Below are positions 35,228-47,197 of a DNA stretch of 64,000 nt, piece by piece. Within the stretch, counting starts at the first letter, position 1, and every line of letters begins with the position of its first letter. The stretch is from assembly GCA_015680685.1 (NCBI GenBank), contig MNCI01005969.1, forward strand, positions 438,726-502,725, written 5' to 3'. The notes beneath the pieces were generated by a model. The model was not told the DNA's origin. It searched no databases and worked only from the letters and a program-made list of their open reading frames with translations. Position numbers and translations under genes: made by a program. This DNA is from Gnetum montanum (Eukaryota > Streptophyta > Gnetopsida > Gnetales > Gnetaceae).

Positions 35228-36561
35228 AGGACATCCCATAGAATGAGGGGTATTGTAAGGCCTAGGACCTTCTCAATAGTTAACAAGAATTTATCTAGGG
35301 ATGATTGGGGGACTTACAAAAGTCATGATGAGTCTTCCAGTTCTTTCTCTTTCTCTACCCTTCAACGTTAGGTCATGACATGGATGATCATCGTTCAAGG
35401 GGTTAGAAATAAAAGTCGAGCCCATGGGCAAAGTCAAAAATGCCAACATGACTTAAATAACTTTCCCAAGTTTTCAGGAGGCTATAATTTAGATCCGCAA
35501 CATCATTTATAGGCCTTCTACAATGCCTGTGCATGGAATAACATTGATAATAAATGGCAAAGACTTAAGCTCTTTCCTATGACACTCGTTGACCAAGAAA
35601 AAGTATGGTATAGGTCTTTAAAACCAAAATCAATTCAATGTTGGCCGACAATGATAGAACTCTTCAATGAAAGATATCAAACTTATGCAAGAGTGTTAGC
35701 CTTGAGGAGACAAATCCAAGAGTGGAAACAAGGGCAACATGAACCCTTCGACATGGCCTTAGAAAGATATTTTTCATTATTAAATAAATGCCTAGGCCAT
35801 GGGTTCTCTGAGAAGAGGCTAATGTATCACATCATGAATGGGCTTTATAATGAAATAAGGGAGACCCTAGGGATGTATGCCCCAGGTCAACTATATGAGC
35901 TACGAACCCACCAATTCCAAGAGCTTATTAAGAAGGTAGTAAAAGAAGAAGGAGAAATAGCTAAATGGAAGAGTGTTGAAAGATTTCAATAGGACCAAAA
36001 TCTCAAAATAGCAAAGGTCCATGATCATGAAGAGGAGAAATCAACTCATCCCAAGGAGGTGGAATCACCATCTTTGCCGATACTACAATTACTATATGAA
36101 ATTGAGGCAAAGATCAATAAGATAACGAAATGGGTATAGGAAAAATGTGGAGAATATGCCAACATTATTAGAGGTAGAACCATTCCAAATTGAGAAATAG
36201 GATCGAACACCACACAATAATCAAAAAGAAGGGTTGAAGTAAATGAGGATAAGGGCTCAACCGCAAATCACCCATATCAATGTGACATTTGCCTATACGA
36301 TCACCCCAAAGGTTAATGCCCAATTTTGTTACATTTACATGAGCATTGGGAAGGAATGTTACATCTAGATTTCATATAGGAATACCAAGTTCAACCACAG
36401 TGGCAAAAACCCCAATCGTGGATGAGGCCACTGTCAAACTAGGCACATCCTTCATACCATTCAAACTCAATAATTTATTATGTTCACCATCTTATTTCCC
36501 CAACTATGTCAACATCCTCTATTTCACCACATCATTATCATTCTCCTAAGTACTATCAACC
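35228..36561 (+). pseudogene. Gag core of element F
   Basis: Continues F gag after copia G. A Ser-rich linker, then FSGGYNLDPQHHL, WQRLKLFPMTLVDQEKVWY, RYQTYARVLALRRQIQEWKQ, EPFDMALERYFSLLNKCLGH and GLYNEIRETLGMYAPGQLYE, a well-preserved retrotransposon gag domain (open frame 35579-35992). A coiled segment (EIEAKINKITKWV) and the knuckle CDICLYDHPKG-stop-C (36279-36317) follow. The TAA inside the knuckle also occurs in L. Then a Pro/Tyr/His-rich tail is cut by H at 36561 (TSD CAACC 36557-36561). Confidence 0.85.
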
Positions 36562-38972
36562 TGATGAGTGGTGAGGTACCCCTACACTCAACCATATGAA
36601 TACAAGTGTTACACATGTGATTCGGTCGAATTCCACAGACTAAGTGCCTACATGCCTTATGGAACACTTAAGGTTAATCGTTCATTGTCTTCCCAAACTT
36701 ACTTGTATTTGTCACGGTTGTATGGTTAAGTAAGTCTGAGGTATGTGATTTTTATGTCTTTTATCTTTTATCGCCTATGCTAATGAGGGAAAGTGTGAAG
36801 AGACTAAGTAACTAACTTTAACTAACTAAGTTCTAATGCTTAGCATTAGTATCCATTCCCACTTGCTGTTCACACCTTGAACTAATGCAACCTTCTGGGA
36901 TTACCAAACGCTATTCATTACTGGGATTACCAAGCATAACGTACGTGCTCGAAGTGGTCATACTGAATGCACTTAACTAGGAGTGTTGAGGGTTGAGAGA
37001 GATTTAATTAACTAATAAAGCATTTAAACATTAATAATAATTAAAGTCCTATTTAGCTTAGTTTATGCACTGCAAGGTTTATCCAAAAGTTTGTCTTTAT
37101 TTCCGTAAACAAACTTGTGCTTAGGTACAATATTTGCTCGAATAAAGATCCGTTCACTTTGGGACTCCTATTGTGGGCACATGGAAATTACTCTAACTCT
37201 GGAATGGAAAAATTGCAAGAGTTTGGTTAAGGTGTAGATCTAGATGGAGAAACAAGGGAGAGCCGCCTCTTATTTATAGAAATGGTGGCAGACTGCGATA
37301 TCGCGTATATGATATCACGTACGCGATATCGCGTCCCATCATACCCCCATGAATGAATAAAAACTCATCCTCGAGTTCCTTACAAAATATTGGGAAGGTA
37401 TGGGATTATTAACTTGAATGGAACTAATGGTGAATGGGACAACATGTGAACGGATCATCATTACAGAACATGATAAAACTGGTGTTCACGACAACAAGAG
37501 TGAACACTTTATACATTTGACATCAGGCCTTATTTGATAGCTGAGAGAGAAGAGAGGAGAGAAGAAGTCTGCTGCTGCCAATGCCAAGATTGCACTTTTC
37601 GTTGTCTATCCGTAAGTGCGCCATCCATCTTATATTAGCAAGGGTAAATGAATCACAATGCGGTGGATACCTTGCTTTGGTGAAAAGGTCCATTGGTGGA
37701 GTTGTGGTATGATTGATTGCGAATTCTAGAGATATAATATCGGTGACTAACGAGGGTGTAGGGGTTAGTAGAAAATCAAAAAAATTGGGTCAAGACCCCC
37801 ATGACTAAGAGCGAACCTTTGGTAGCGATAGAATGGAGAAAGAAAAGGAATAAGAAAGATGGAGAAAAAGAGACAACTGTAACGTCGATGAAATGGATGT
37901 CAAGATGGAAATGAACAAAATAAGGTTGATTGCAAAAATGTTTAAGGGAAAGAAATTAACTGATGTATCAAAGAGGAATGCCAGTGGGTCCTCCCCAAAG
38001 TAGGCTCATGCCTTTAATGCCCTGACAAACCCACATTCAAAGAGTTTGTAGGCTCTGGGAATGTCACTTGGAAACAAAAGTTAAATTCTTAACCACAGGA
38101 ATTTACCAAAAAGAAAATAATGCATCAACCAAAATATAGACTACTGATACAACAAGTAATGAGGTAAATAATGGAGGGAACTAATGATACAGTAGGCAAT
38201 GAGGTGAACAACGATGCTAATGATGAGTGGCGAGGTACCCCTACACTCAACCATACAAATACGAGCGTTACATGCGTGATTTGGTCAAATTTCGCAGACT
38301 AAGTGCCTACACGCCTTATGGAACAGTTAAGGTTAATCGTTTGTTGTCTTCCCAGACTTACTTGTATTTTTCACGGTTGTATGGTTAAGTAAGTCTAAGG
38401 TATGTGATTTTTATGTCTTTTATCTTTTATCGTCTATGCTAATGAGGGAAAGAGTGAAGAGACTAAGTAACTAACTTTAACTAACTAAGTTCTAATGCCT
38501 AGCATCAGTATCCATTCCCACTTGTCGTTTACACCCTAAACCAATGCAACCTTTTGGGATTACCAAACGCTCTTTGTTACTGGGATTACCAAGCGTAACG
38601 CACGTGCTCGAAGTGGTCGTACTGAATGCACTTAACTAGGAGTGTTGAGGGTTGAGAGAGATTTAATTAACTAATAAAGCATTTAAACATTAACAATAAT
38701 TAAAGTCCTATTTAGCTTAGTCCATGTACTGCAAGATTTATCCAAAAGTTCATCTTTATTTCCATACACAAACTTGTGCTTAGGTACAATATTTGCTCGA
38801 ATAAAGATTCGTTTACTTTGGGACTCCTACTACGGGCACATGGAAATTACTCTAACTCTGGAATGGAAAAACTACAAGAGTTTAGCTAAGGTGTAGATCT
38901 AGATGGAGAAACAAGGGAGAGCCACCTCTTATTTATAGAAATGACGACGGACTGCGATATCGCGTCCCATCA
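36562..38972 (-). mobile_element. Element H: two-LTR derivative lacking all genes
   Basis: LTRs 36562-37341 (780 bp) and 38221-38972 (752 bp), minus orientation, TSD CAACC (36557-36561, 38973-38977). The 879-bp interior (37342-38220) holds only the 3' noncoding part of an A/C-type element (polypurine tract CATGGGGGTA on the minus strand; a second TTAGTCATGGGGGTC at 37791-37805; GGGGAGGACCCACTGGC at 37990-38006) and a poor primer site (TTAGCATCGTTGTTC) before 38221. All coding DNA is gone, so it could only have moved in trans, or lost its genes after insertion. Confidence 0.85.
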
Positions 38973-39635
38973 CAACCCATGTCTTCTCCAACAAGATCAC
39001 CACCTCATGTTCCTCGCACTTCTCCTCGCCCTCAATATTCTCATCATTCATCTCCTTCTACATCACCACTAGTTGTGCTAGAAGGTTTGGCACCATAGCA
39101 CCAACCCACAAACATTACTTATGTTGCTACTATCAACAGTAGTGGAGGTCCTCCACAATGTCAGAAGAATCCTTTTTTTAGGCATGACCACAGAAAGAGA
39201 CAACATGGTTCTAGAATCATTGCATCCACCAACTCAGCACAAGTCTAGCATTGTGATGCATATTTTGCTTCGAATTCAATGCCTACTGTTACTTTATCCA
39301 AGCCACCAATCAACACTCCAACAACCATGTAGCCTAATGAATATAACCATGTAGGGAGACACATTGATCGTTGCATACCATCTTACGGTCAAGGGTGTCG
39401 TAGTGGATCAACTCCTTATCACATGACCACATGTTATAATTTTCTCCACTATGCAAACTTTAATCAAGTGTGTGAACCCCAATTTGGATACATTCCTACC
39501 ACCACACCAAAAGACACCTAGTGGTTTGGATATGATCGGACCCCAATATTTTCAACATGCATGGATCTAAACTTTCCATTTATTAATTCTCACCATGATC
39601 AAAGGTTTAGTCATGGGGTATGCCCCCCATTCTAA
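38973..39635 (+). pseudogene. Gag C-terminal tail of element F
   Basis: Resumes after H: SPTRSPPHVPRTSPRPQYSH, then a Pro/Ser/Thr/Tyr-rich tail (HVGRHIDRCIPSYGQG, FNQVCEPQFGYIPTTTP) ending RFSHGVCPPF and a TAA at 39633-39635. L has the same tail (55770-56438). No known domain. Several TAG/TAA stops. Confidence 0.6.
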
Positions 39636-40970
39636 CAGGTAGAATTGATAAATCTTTTTCCTTTTCTTTGGTTTTACATTTTTTGTTTTTCAAGTATTTG
39701 TTTTCTAATTTCTTGTTTTTCAATTTGTCATTTTATTTTTTGAGGGTAATCTCAACGGTGAATAAAACACTCATGTGAGTTGTCAGTTGAGGTGTTGTTC
39801 AATGCTATCAAGTCTCAGGTGATTAATTATTTGAATAGTGAGCCCACAACATCCACTCATCCATTCTATTAATAAGAGGCTCTAATCTGGGTACGATGAT
39901 ATTCTTGTCATCATTAAAACTTAAAGTCATTTTTTTCTCATTATACCCAAAGTGAAGAATGATGGACTAAGAGGGAACGGCCAGGGTGTGACATCAAGAG
40001 GACTTGTGGATTCTCTTTGGTGACATTTGTAGGTGCTATCGTGCAGCCTGGTTGTACTAAGATCCTTGTAGATCTAACGAAAAATGGAAGTAAGAGTAAT
40101 AAAGGCACTCAATAAAGAAACTTAATGCTATTCTAGGGGTTCCACTGGAAAGACATGCACCCATGCCTGAAGGTTGGAGACTTCTTCTATTTATTGTTGG
40201 AAAGGACAAAGTGCAAAAGCAGCTAGAAAAAGAAAAGAAGAAAAGGAAAGAAAACATCAAAGAAAAGACAAAAGAAGAATGTGCTGCAAAGATTCCAAAT
40301 CACTCCTTCCTTGGAAAAAATGCCAAGTGGAGGAATGGACTTGGTCTTGATGTTGGAGCAACAGGCTAATGACACATTAATCATGCCCTACACTTAGGAT
40401 TCATTATGCCCAGGGTCAGTTACCTCATGTCTTAATCTCTGCAATCCCTTCTACGATTCGTTTCATCTCGTTGTTCATGTATTTTTGACTTGTGTCTTAT
40501 GTAGCATAAAATTCATACCTCATCATGGTGGTATTTACATGTGTGTGTTTTGTTGCACTAGTGTGGATTACATTTAACCCTTTTAGTGCCTATATACATT
40601 TTAAGGTGTGGTTACGTAAGGGCATGATAAGTAGGAACCTCCTTTGGGGAGGACCCACTTGCGTAAATTTTGTAATTTGCACTCTTTGCACATCACCACA
40701 TCATCTTATACCCTCCAAGTATTGCATTGCCATAATAATCTTTTCCTTTATCATTATTTTAAATTCCAACATTCCTATGCACCACAACATGTCCTTTTTC
40801 CTCATCCTATTCATGAATTTCATTGTCAAATTCCACTTCAGTACACTTTTGGTGCCTTTAGGTCTCTTAGACATTATCCTAGATCTTTTAAATTAACCTT
40901 AAATCCTTCATTTTTTACTTTGGAAATTCAAAAATTCATCAATTTTTCCAAGTACCTTATTTTTAAAATG
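39636..40970 (+). other. 3' noncoding region of element F
   Basis: T-rich then mixed; no supported gene (the Lys-rich frame at 40163-40369 is altered and stopped in L). Shared blocks: GTGAGCCCACAACATCCACT (39838), AAAGACATGCACCCATGCC (40151), TTGGGGAGGACCCACTTGC (40643), in the same order as A, B and C. Confidence 0.6.
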
Positions 40971-40974
40971 ACAC

Positions 40975-41041
40975 GATATCAGGTACCCAATATCGGGCCC
41001 GCGCTATTAGGTACGTGATATTGTGTCTATAAATACTATAT
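40975..41041 (+). promoter_or_regulatory. Internal U3-like module with TATA box upstream of ORF2
   Basis: CACGATATCAGGTACCCAAT and GTACGTGATATTG followed by TCTATAAATACTATATAT. This copies the layout of the LTR U3 (GATATC palindromes, then TATA) but lies about 0.5 kb before ORF2. L lacks it. It could be a separate promoter for ORF2 or the relic of an old LTR; TTAGTCATGGGGGAAGGG (41223) downstream fits the latter. Confidence 0.4.
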
Positions 41042-41301
41042 ATATGGACCCCCCTCCCATGCACGTCAATGTCATTTTTCACTATTCATGTGAGGGGAGC
41101 TGTTGAAATTTTCTTCCATGAATTTTCTAGCTTGCACACCTATCATTCAAACATCCAAAACTTGCTCATTAACACTCCGATTCTCATTCCGATCGAACTG
41201 GCTTAAACCTGGAGTGTTTAACTTAGTCATGGGGGAAGGGTACGCTTCAAGTTGCATGTAGTTTTTCAAAATTTGTTGTTGCCCAAAGGATATTATCAAG
41301 G

Positions 41302-41553
41302 GTAAGTGACCTCAAAAATGCTAAAAATGTTTGCCAAATTAATTTTATTTCTTCACCAAAACCATGGAAATTATTTCTTTGGAGTCACCTAACTAAGTTG
41401 GGCCCAATATCAAAACCTTTAGGGGGATTTTTGTGAAAATCTCTAACTCTGAATCACACTAAGCAAGAAATGAATATATTAAGGGTAAAGAGTAAGGTAT
41501 TAATCTAATTTTGTAAATAAGCCTTACTGATAATTAGTCCCATGTGATTGCAG
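41302..41553 (+). other. Possible intron before ORF2
   Basis: A consensus donor (AAGG|GTAAGTGA) at 41302 and acceptor (TGTGATTGCAG) ending at 41553 directly abut the ORF2 start ATG (41554). L keeps the acceptor (GTGTGATTACAG|ATGG, 57831-57845) but not the donor. Spliced subgenomic messages for a second ORF are known in some plant Ty3 elements; here it is inference. Confidence 0.35.
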
Positions 41554-44353
41554 ATGGCCCCTAAAAGAGGACAACAAGGAGGACCCTCTCAGGGTGCACC
41601 CAAATGACTGAGGAGAGGTAGAGGTCAAGCGCCTTCCGAAGAACACATAGAGCAGGAGGCACAATCATTCAGCATTCATCAAGAACCTCCTATCACTGCA
41701 CAATGGGAGCATGCCGAATGTGGAGATAGAAAGGCATCTGAATAGGGACAACATCTCATGTTGTCTCTGGAATGTGTTTAGGCAATTCATGAAAGGTCCA
41801 CATTAGCAGCTGTGATTGTGGAACTCAATTTTGGACCTTTCACCAAATTTTCTCTTGAGGTAGTTAGAGACTAACTTAAAGGGTCTCACTATGGCCTATT
41901 CTCTCTACGAGTGGTGATTAGTACCTGTGGGAGATGTACCAATTTTGGCACAACAAGGAAGAAGGCACCACCATTGATATTGGTGGGGTTTCTATTGATT
42001 TCTCTATGAAGGCCATTTCAAAAGTGTTGACTTTTTTAAATATAGGGCCCAAGGTTGCTCACCTATCCACTCACTTTGATGCAGATGCATGCAAAATATG
42101 GTTAAAAAGGACATACAGCAAGGAAGATAAAGCATATGAAGAGCTCATACTTGAAGAGAGGATTTATTTCAAAATTGGCACATATCACATTTTCCCAACA
42201 AAAGGACTGAATAATATTTCCACATATGTGGCTAGAGGAAGTGCCATCTTGATGGGCAAGGTTGATGCCAACCTACCCCATCTATATCCTATAGAAATTT
42301 AAGGCGGTTTGAAGAACGTAAGATATGGAAGTTTGCATTTCCTTTTCCCTACCTAATCAGGAAGTTGTGTTGACATGTTGTAATTATAGGGTACACCAAT
42401 GACATCCCTAGAAAGGCCCAAAATGCTTCATTTGCTGAATTATTGAAGCCACTAGCCCCAAGGAAAAGTGCTGGTGAGATACTAGAGCCTAAGCCAGAAT
42501 AGACAGTGGAGCCCACTACACCTCAAACTAGAGGGCCTAGCCAACTTCTAGGCATAAGGCCCAGTCAACAATAGGAAGCAGGGCCTAGCACACAACCTAC
42601 AGGCTAGCAAGACCAACTACCACCGCCACTGCAGGACTATTGATAGTCGATGAGCCATCTCAGGGCCATCGTTGAAATGATCAATTGGGGAAGTCGTGAT
42701 GAAGCCAATCTCTTCAGGGCCATTGATGATGACGTACGATCCATGATCTCAATTGATCATGCATGGGACAAGCTGTCTATCCAAATAGGAGGAGGGAAAT
42801 CACACTGGTCACAACAAATCTTTAGAAATGCTGCATCTTTTTACATGCAATTAGAAACTGGTGAAGGCACCACAACAGTGGTCATGCAGCACCAAGATGC
42901 AGTGGGAGTAGCAAAAGTGATCACAAACCACATCAAGGAATTATTTAATGTCTCTATTGTGCCACTGACAAATTTTACAAGACCATGTGATGCTCAAACT
43001 TTGGCTAGTCCCTCAATGACTCCTACAAATCATGAGGATGTTCTACATTGGTTACTGTAGACAGGACAAGTGATGACATCCTTATTTGAAATCCCTAAAG
43101 ATGTCACAGCAACACAGTCAGACCTCATCTCCACAAAAGGGAAGCTTATCATGGTAGAGGTCAGGGCTGAACATGCAGAGGAGGAGTTAAAAAGATTCCA
43201 AGAAAAGCTTGTCACCTTGCAAGCTACATAGCGGGATCCATCTCAATTTGTCCCCACAGACCAACTAGAGTCTTTCTGGACAAAGTAGCTGAATAAATTG
43301 TTGGAAAAGAATAAAAGAGTGGTGGAGGAAAAAGAGAGGGCCGATTAGGATGCTTCCAAGGCACAAGCTCAAATGTATGTACATGTCAAATCACTCAAGG
43401 CCTCACAAGAAGAAAATAAACATCTCGCCACCGAAAATCTCCAGTTGACCACAGTAGAAAAATAGAAGAATGTTCTCAAGGAAAATTTTCAGCAATTGCA
43501 AGAACAATTAATAAGGGTCAACAAGGATATGAATCGCTTGGCCAGAGAAAATAGAACCCTCTTAATGGAGGAGGTACGCACGATTTGTCAAAAGACGACG
43601 ATTGAAATAAGTGCATGGCAGAACGAGGTCAAAAAACATGAAAAAATTAAAGAACATTTTAGAGATTAGGTGGGGATGTACAAGCAAGTGATTGAGAAAG
43701 AAATCCATATGGCCAAAGTCCATATTAACACACTCAGTGCTTAGAATACTGATTGGAGGGCCATATTGGATACTTATGCCTTCGTCCATCAAGCTGAATT
43801 GAAAAGCCGAGACTTGCAGATACAAGATCTCATGGAGTACATGGAGTTGGCAAACCTGCAGTATGCCAACTTAGCCATGTTAACAGTAGGACGCCTGAGA
43901 ACAAAATTAGAGAAGCAGGTAAAAACCACCTATGCTAAATATGAAACAAAATTTGCTAAACATAAGAAGAAATTACAAAAATTGGAAGTAGCAAATTCTG
44001 AATTAGAGGTGGTTAAGACTAGCTACTAAGGACAAAAGGATGTCGTGACGAATTTGGCTTGACAGCTCACAGACTTCCAAGAATACAAAGACAAAGCTAG
44101 AGCCTATGAAGAGGAATGACAGCTATTTGTGGCTTGGTATGTCAAGGCCAATCAAATGTTTCTATATCTGCCATGCCCATGGGAAGTGCCAAATCCATCA
44201 AACATTGGAGCATTAGCATGGATGGCATAGGATCCCTAGACCGAAGAAGAAAAGCTCTAGGCACTCCTTTAGAGACATCCATTTCCAAAGCTTGGAGCAC
44301 AAGATAAGGGGAAGAGATCCATGGAGGAGCCACCACCACTAGGAACCACATGA
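41554..44353 (+). pseudogene. ORF2 of element F: long coiled-coil-rich protein, function unknown
   Basis: ATG 41554 (MAPKRGQQGGPSQGAP), an acidic/Gln-rich N-terminus with three stops, then after a frameshift a well-kept stretch (41934-42302: YQFWHNKEEGTTIDIGGVSI, KIGTYHIFPTKGLNNIS). This loosely resembles the plant transposon protein domain found in Athila-like elements (Transposase_32; from memory, not searched). From 42392 to the TGA at 44351 one frame is kept for about 650 codons: a Pro-rich linker, a helical region (MSHLRAIVEMINWGSRDEAN), then long coiled-coil heptads (43100-44030: NKHLATENLQLTTVEK, LEKQVKTTYAKYETKFAKHK). About 19 in-frame stops, 15 of them TAG. A possible 72-bp intron (GTAAGA...TTATAG, 42318-42389) would join the parts but is one base out of phase. 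No transmembrane segment, so not clearly env. Confidence 0.6.
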
Positions 44354-44403
44354 GTTCCAATAAATTTTGAAATTTTGTGTCTATGTTCCAATTTTGTTGT
44401 ATT

Positions 44404-44422
44404 NNNNNNNNNNNNNNNNNNN
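44404..44422. other. Assembly gap (19 N) at the ORF2 to LTR boundary
   Basis: By comparison with the F 5' LTR (165 bp precede the matching word ATTCTTAGG) and with the tail of L (58325-58466, about 140 bp), roughly 300 bp should lie here. The 19 Ns therefore understate the missing sequence, which includes the polypurine tract and LTR start. Confidence 0.75.
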
Positions 44423-45129
44423 ATTCTTAGGATAGAGTCTTGTTGTCATTGTTTAGTTAATTTTCATTCTTTCACCAATGCATGCCCGTAGTGTGATGAT
44501 TATAATTATACGGAACCTTTATTCGAGTGTGATGTACTTGGACATGCACATGATCAATAATAAAGAACAAGATTACTCCATCATTGTAGCATTCACTTAG
44601 CCTTTAATTACTTCAATTGTTAATTATTATTTTTTGTTTTCTTCATTAATAGTTCTTTATCATCATTTACTATCCCTATTGTTAAATGCGAAATGAGTAC
44701 GACTTGATCATGAACATTTAAGTGTAACTACTTGGTAACCCAATAGTGTATCTAGGAGTGCTTAAGTAATGTGTGCTTGGTAATCCCAGAAGTAGTACAT
44801 GAGGTCCAAGATGCACATGGATGATATAGGACAAATGCTCATCACACTTAGGCTAGTTTAGATTTTGCTTTTTATTGCCCATTAGCTAAAGTTAAGATTA
44901 TTTTCCATTTTCTCTAGGAGTAGCATTAGTTAGGATCCCATCACTCACCTCACTCTGGACTAAACCATACGTGATAAAGCAAATATTAGTCTAGATGGGA
45001 AGACAACGAATAGTGATCAACGTGTAACTATTTAGATACCACGACTAGTTCATCTACAGAGTTCGACCAAATCATGTGTACACACTCGTATTTGTATGGT
45101 TGAGTGTAGGGGTACCTTGCCACTTATCA
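44423..45129 (+). repeat. F 3' LTR (start lost in gap)
   Basis: ATTCTTAGGATAGAGTC...GGGGTACCTTGCCACTTATC matches 18734-19435. TSD GGGTG at 45130-45134. Confidence 0.85.
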
Positions 45130-46624
45130 GGGTGTGACTTCAAGGGGATTCAATATTCTTTGTGCTTTTCTGTTTGCTTGGGTGCATGTGTGTTTTCATG
45201 GACTTCTTACTATTTTGTGTTGACCAATAAAAAAAAGTTGAATAAGTCTTTGCATGGTGTGGTTCTCATTAAAAAAGAATGATGGGAACTCAAGGCACAC
45301 CCCTTAGATAAAATAAATGCATGTCTTTGCATGGTGTGGTTTCCATTTCAAAAAACAAGAATAAAAAAAGATGAGAATTCAAAGCACACCCCTTAGACAA
45401 AATAAACGAGCTACATGCATTGGTTATGGGACTAGAAATACATGTTACCCATGCTTGAAGGTCCCCTTTAACTAAGGCCCTTCCTCACTTCCTACTTTTC
45501 TTTTCTTCTTTAATAAGGAATGGTGGTTGTTCTATGGGAGCACTCTTGTGTCCTAGGGAATAGGCTAGTCTGAGAATGACGATGTGAAGTCATTGAACAT
45601 GGTTGGTTTTGGTTTGCACCAAGGATGGATTCTATGAATTCATTTAACCACAAAATCCACAAGGGACTTCATGTGACCTTAATTAGGGACTCCATTCCAC
45701 TCTCTCCCATCCATCTATGCTTTCCATGTCTAACCTCACTGCTAGTTTCATGTACTTGTTTAATGTCCTGGTTTGATGTGTCGGAATTCTTAGTTAATTT
45801 CTTTTGGGTTTTTGTACTTAACCTTTCATAATCATTAATCATTCATAGAGCCCATGGACTCTTTGGTTTGAAGTAATGTAAGGGCATAAAAGGACTGTGC
45901 CTACTTTGGGAAGGACCCACTTGCATATTTTTTGGTTGGGTTAGTTAAGTTCTTTGTCCTTAGATACTCTTACAATAAAATTCTTTTATTTACCTCATCA
46001 GTGACATCCAATTATGCACATCTTCACAACATTTTTCAATGAACTTTCCTTTTTGTTGTTGTGAATTCTTACACCCTCTTCAAATATTTCCTTGTGTAGA
46101 ACTTTTTCAAATTTAATGAATCGCTTATCTATTTTACCTTATTTGTTAGCCTTCCTGCTAACACTACTAAAGGAATAAATCTAACACAATCACAACCTAG
46201 TCAAGTATAACCACTGATGAGATAAGGTATTGAATAGCTATGTGTTACACATTGCATACTAATTCATGATTTTATTGTGATTGCAATGGGAAGCATGGGC
46301 TAGAAGCGAGACTATCTTTACCAAGGATGCTACGACATTACCACACAATGTGGACCATTCATGATCATTAGATCTTCTCTCTTAATCTTTAGCTGCTAAG
46401 AGGCATTGGCTGTTAGTTTTCTCTAGGGTGTTCACTTCTCTTATCATGGACACCCGATTTTGTAAAGATTGTAACTCTATACACTTGGGCACTTAAAGTT
46501 TGTTTGTTCCATCTGAGTTAGTTTGTATGTCAGTCAATAATCCCATACCTACCCAATATTTTGTAAGGAACTTGTTCCTCCTCTTTTGCACTTGAGGATG
46601 AGTTTTCATTCAATTGTGGGGGTA
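45130..46624 (+). other. 3' noncoding region of B (second unit), right part
   Basis: Matches 12945-14443. It holds two GTCTTTGCATGGTGTGGTT repeat units (45246-45405), the block ACATGTTACCCATGC (45440), GAAGGACCCACTTGCAT (45910) and the polypurine tract AATTGTGGGGGTA (46612-46624). Open frames here are not conserved. Confidence 0.65.
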
Positions 46625-47197
46625 TGATGAATTACATTTTACACACACTCCAATGTCGAAGCCTTGACGTCGGGTATCTGACATTGGAGCCTTGATGTAA
46701 CATCAGGTATCCAACATCATAGGGTATACACTCGCTTATAAATATAGCACCTGAGCTACTGATTTAGCATGAGTCTTTATTAGTTTTCAAGTAGTTTTTC
46801 ATAGTTTTGTCAATAGAGTAGCCAAACTCTTATAGTTTTATTCCATAATCTTAGAGAACAGTCAGTGAGTGCCTAGAGAGCGGATTTGAGTCAGTTGTAC
46901 AAGGTCTTATTCAACTAGCAATGTACCTGGACATATTCCATGAGCGGCAATAAGATCAAGATTGATTCTTATGTATTGCAGCACCTTGACTTAGAGTAGA
47001 TTTACTTTCCATGAAATTTATGTTTCATGTACTTAGTTAATATTTACATTTTTATGCATTAATTAGTTAAGCACATAAGTACGATTACTTTGAGCATGCG
47101 TATGACTCTTGGTAATCCTAGCAATGCTTAACGTTTGGTAATCTAGTAGTGTTATATGTGTTCAGGATGTGCACAGGAAGTGGGATTGGATACTTAT
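46625..47197 (+). repeat. B 3' LTR, left part
   Basis: TGATGAATTACATTTTACAC..., TATA (CTTATAAATATAG) at about 46735. Cut at CTTAT (47193-47197) by element E; it resumes at 53462. Confidence 0.85.

Larger units (their letters stand above)
18570..45129 (+). mobile_element. Gag-only LTR element F with an extra ORF (hosts G, C and H)
   Basis: LTRs TGATGAATCATG...CTCATCA and ...CTTATCA, TSD GGGTG at 18565-18569 and 45130-45134. With insertions removed the order is LTR, primer site, gag, 3' noncoding blocks, a U3-like TATA module, ORF2, [assembly gap] and 3' LTR. No protease, RT or integrase is present. Element L is a second, shorter member. Sharing primer site, LTR tips and 3' blocks with A/C suggests mobilisation in trans by their enzymes (inference). 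Confidence 0.8.

Noticed and set aside
40163-40369. Lys/Glu-rich small ORF
   Set aside because: The matching region of L (56970-57190) is rearranged and stopped. It lies in the 3' noncoding region.
41554-44353. ORF2 as an envelope-like gene
   Set aside because: No signal peptide, transmembrane segment or glycosylation-rich surface region can be seen; the protein looks cytoplasmic and coiled-coil.
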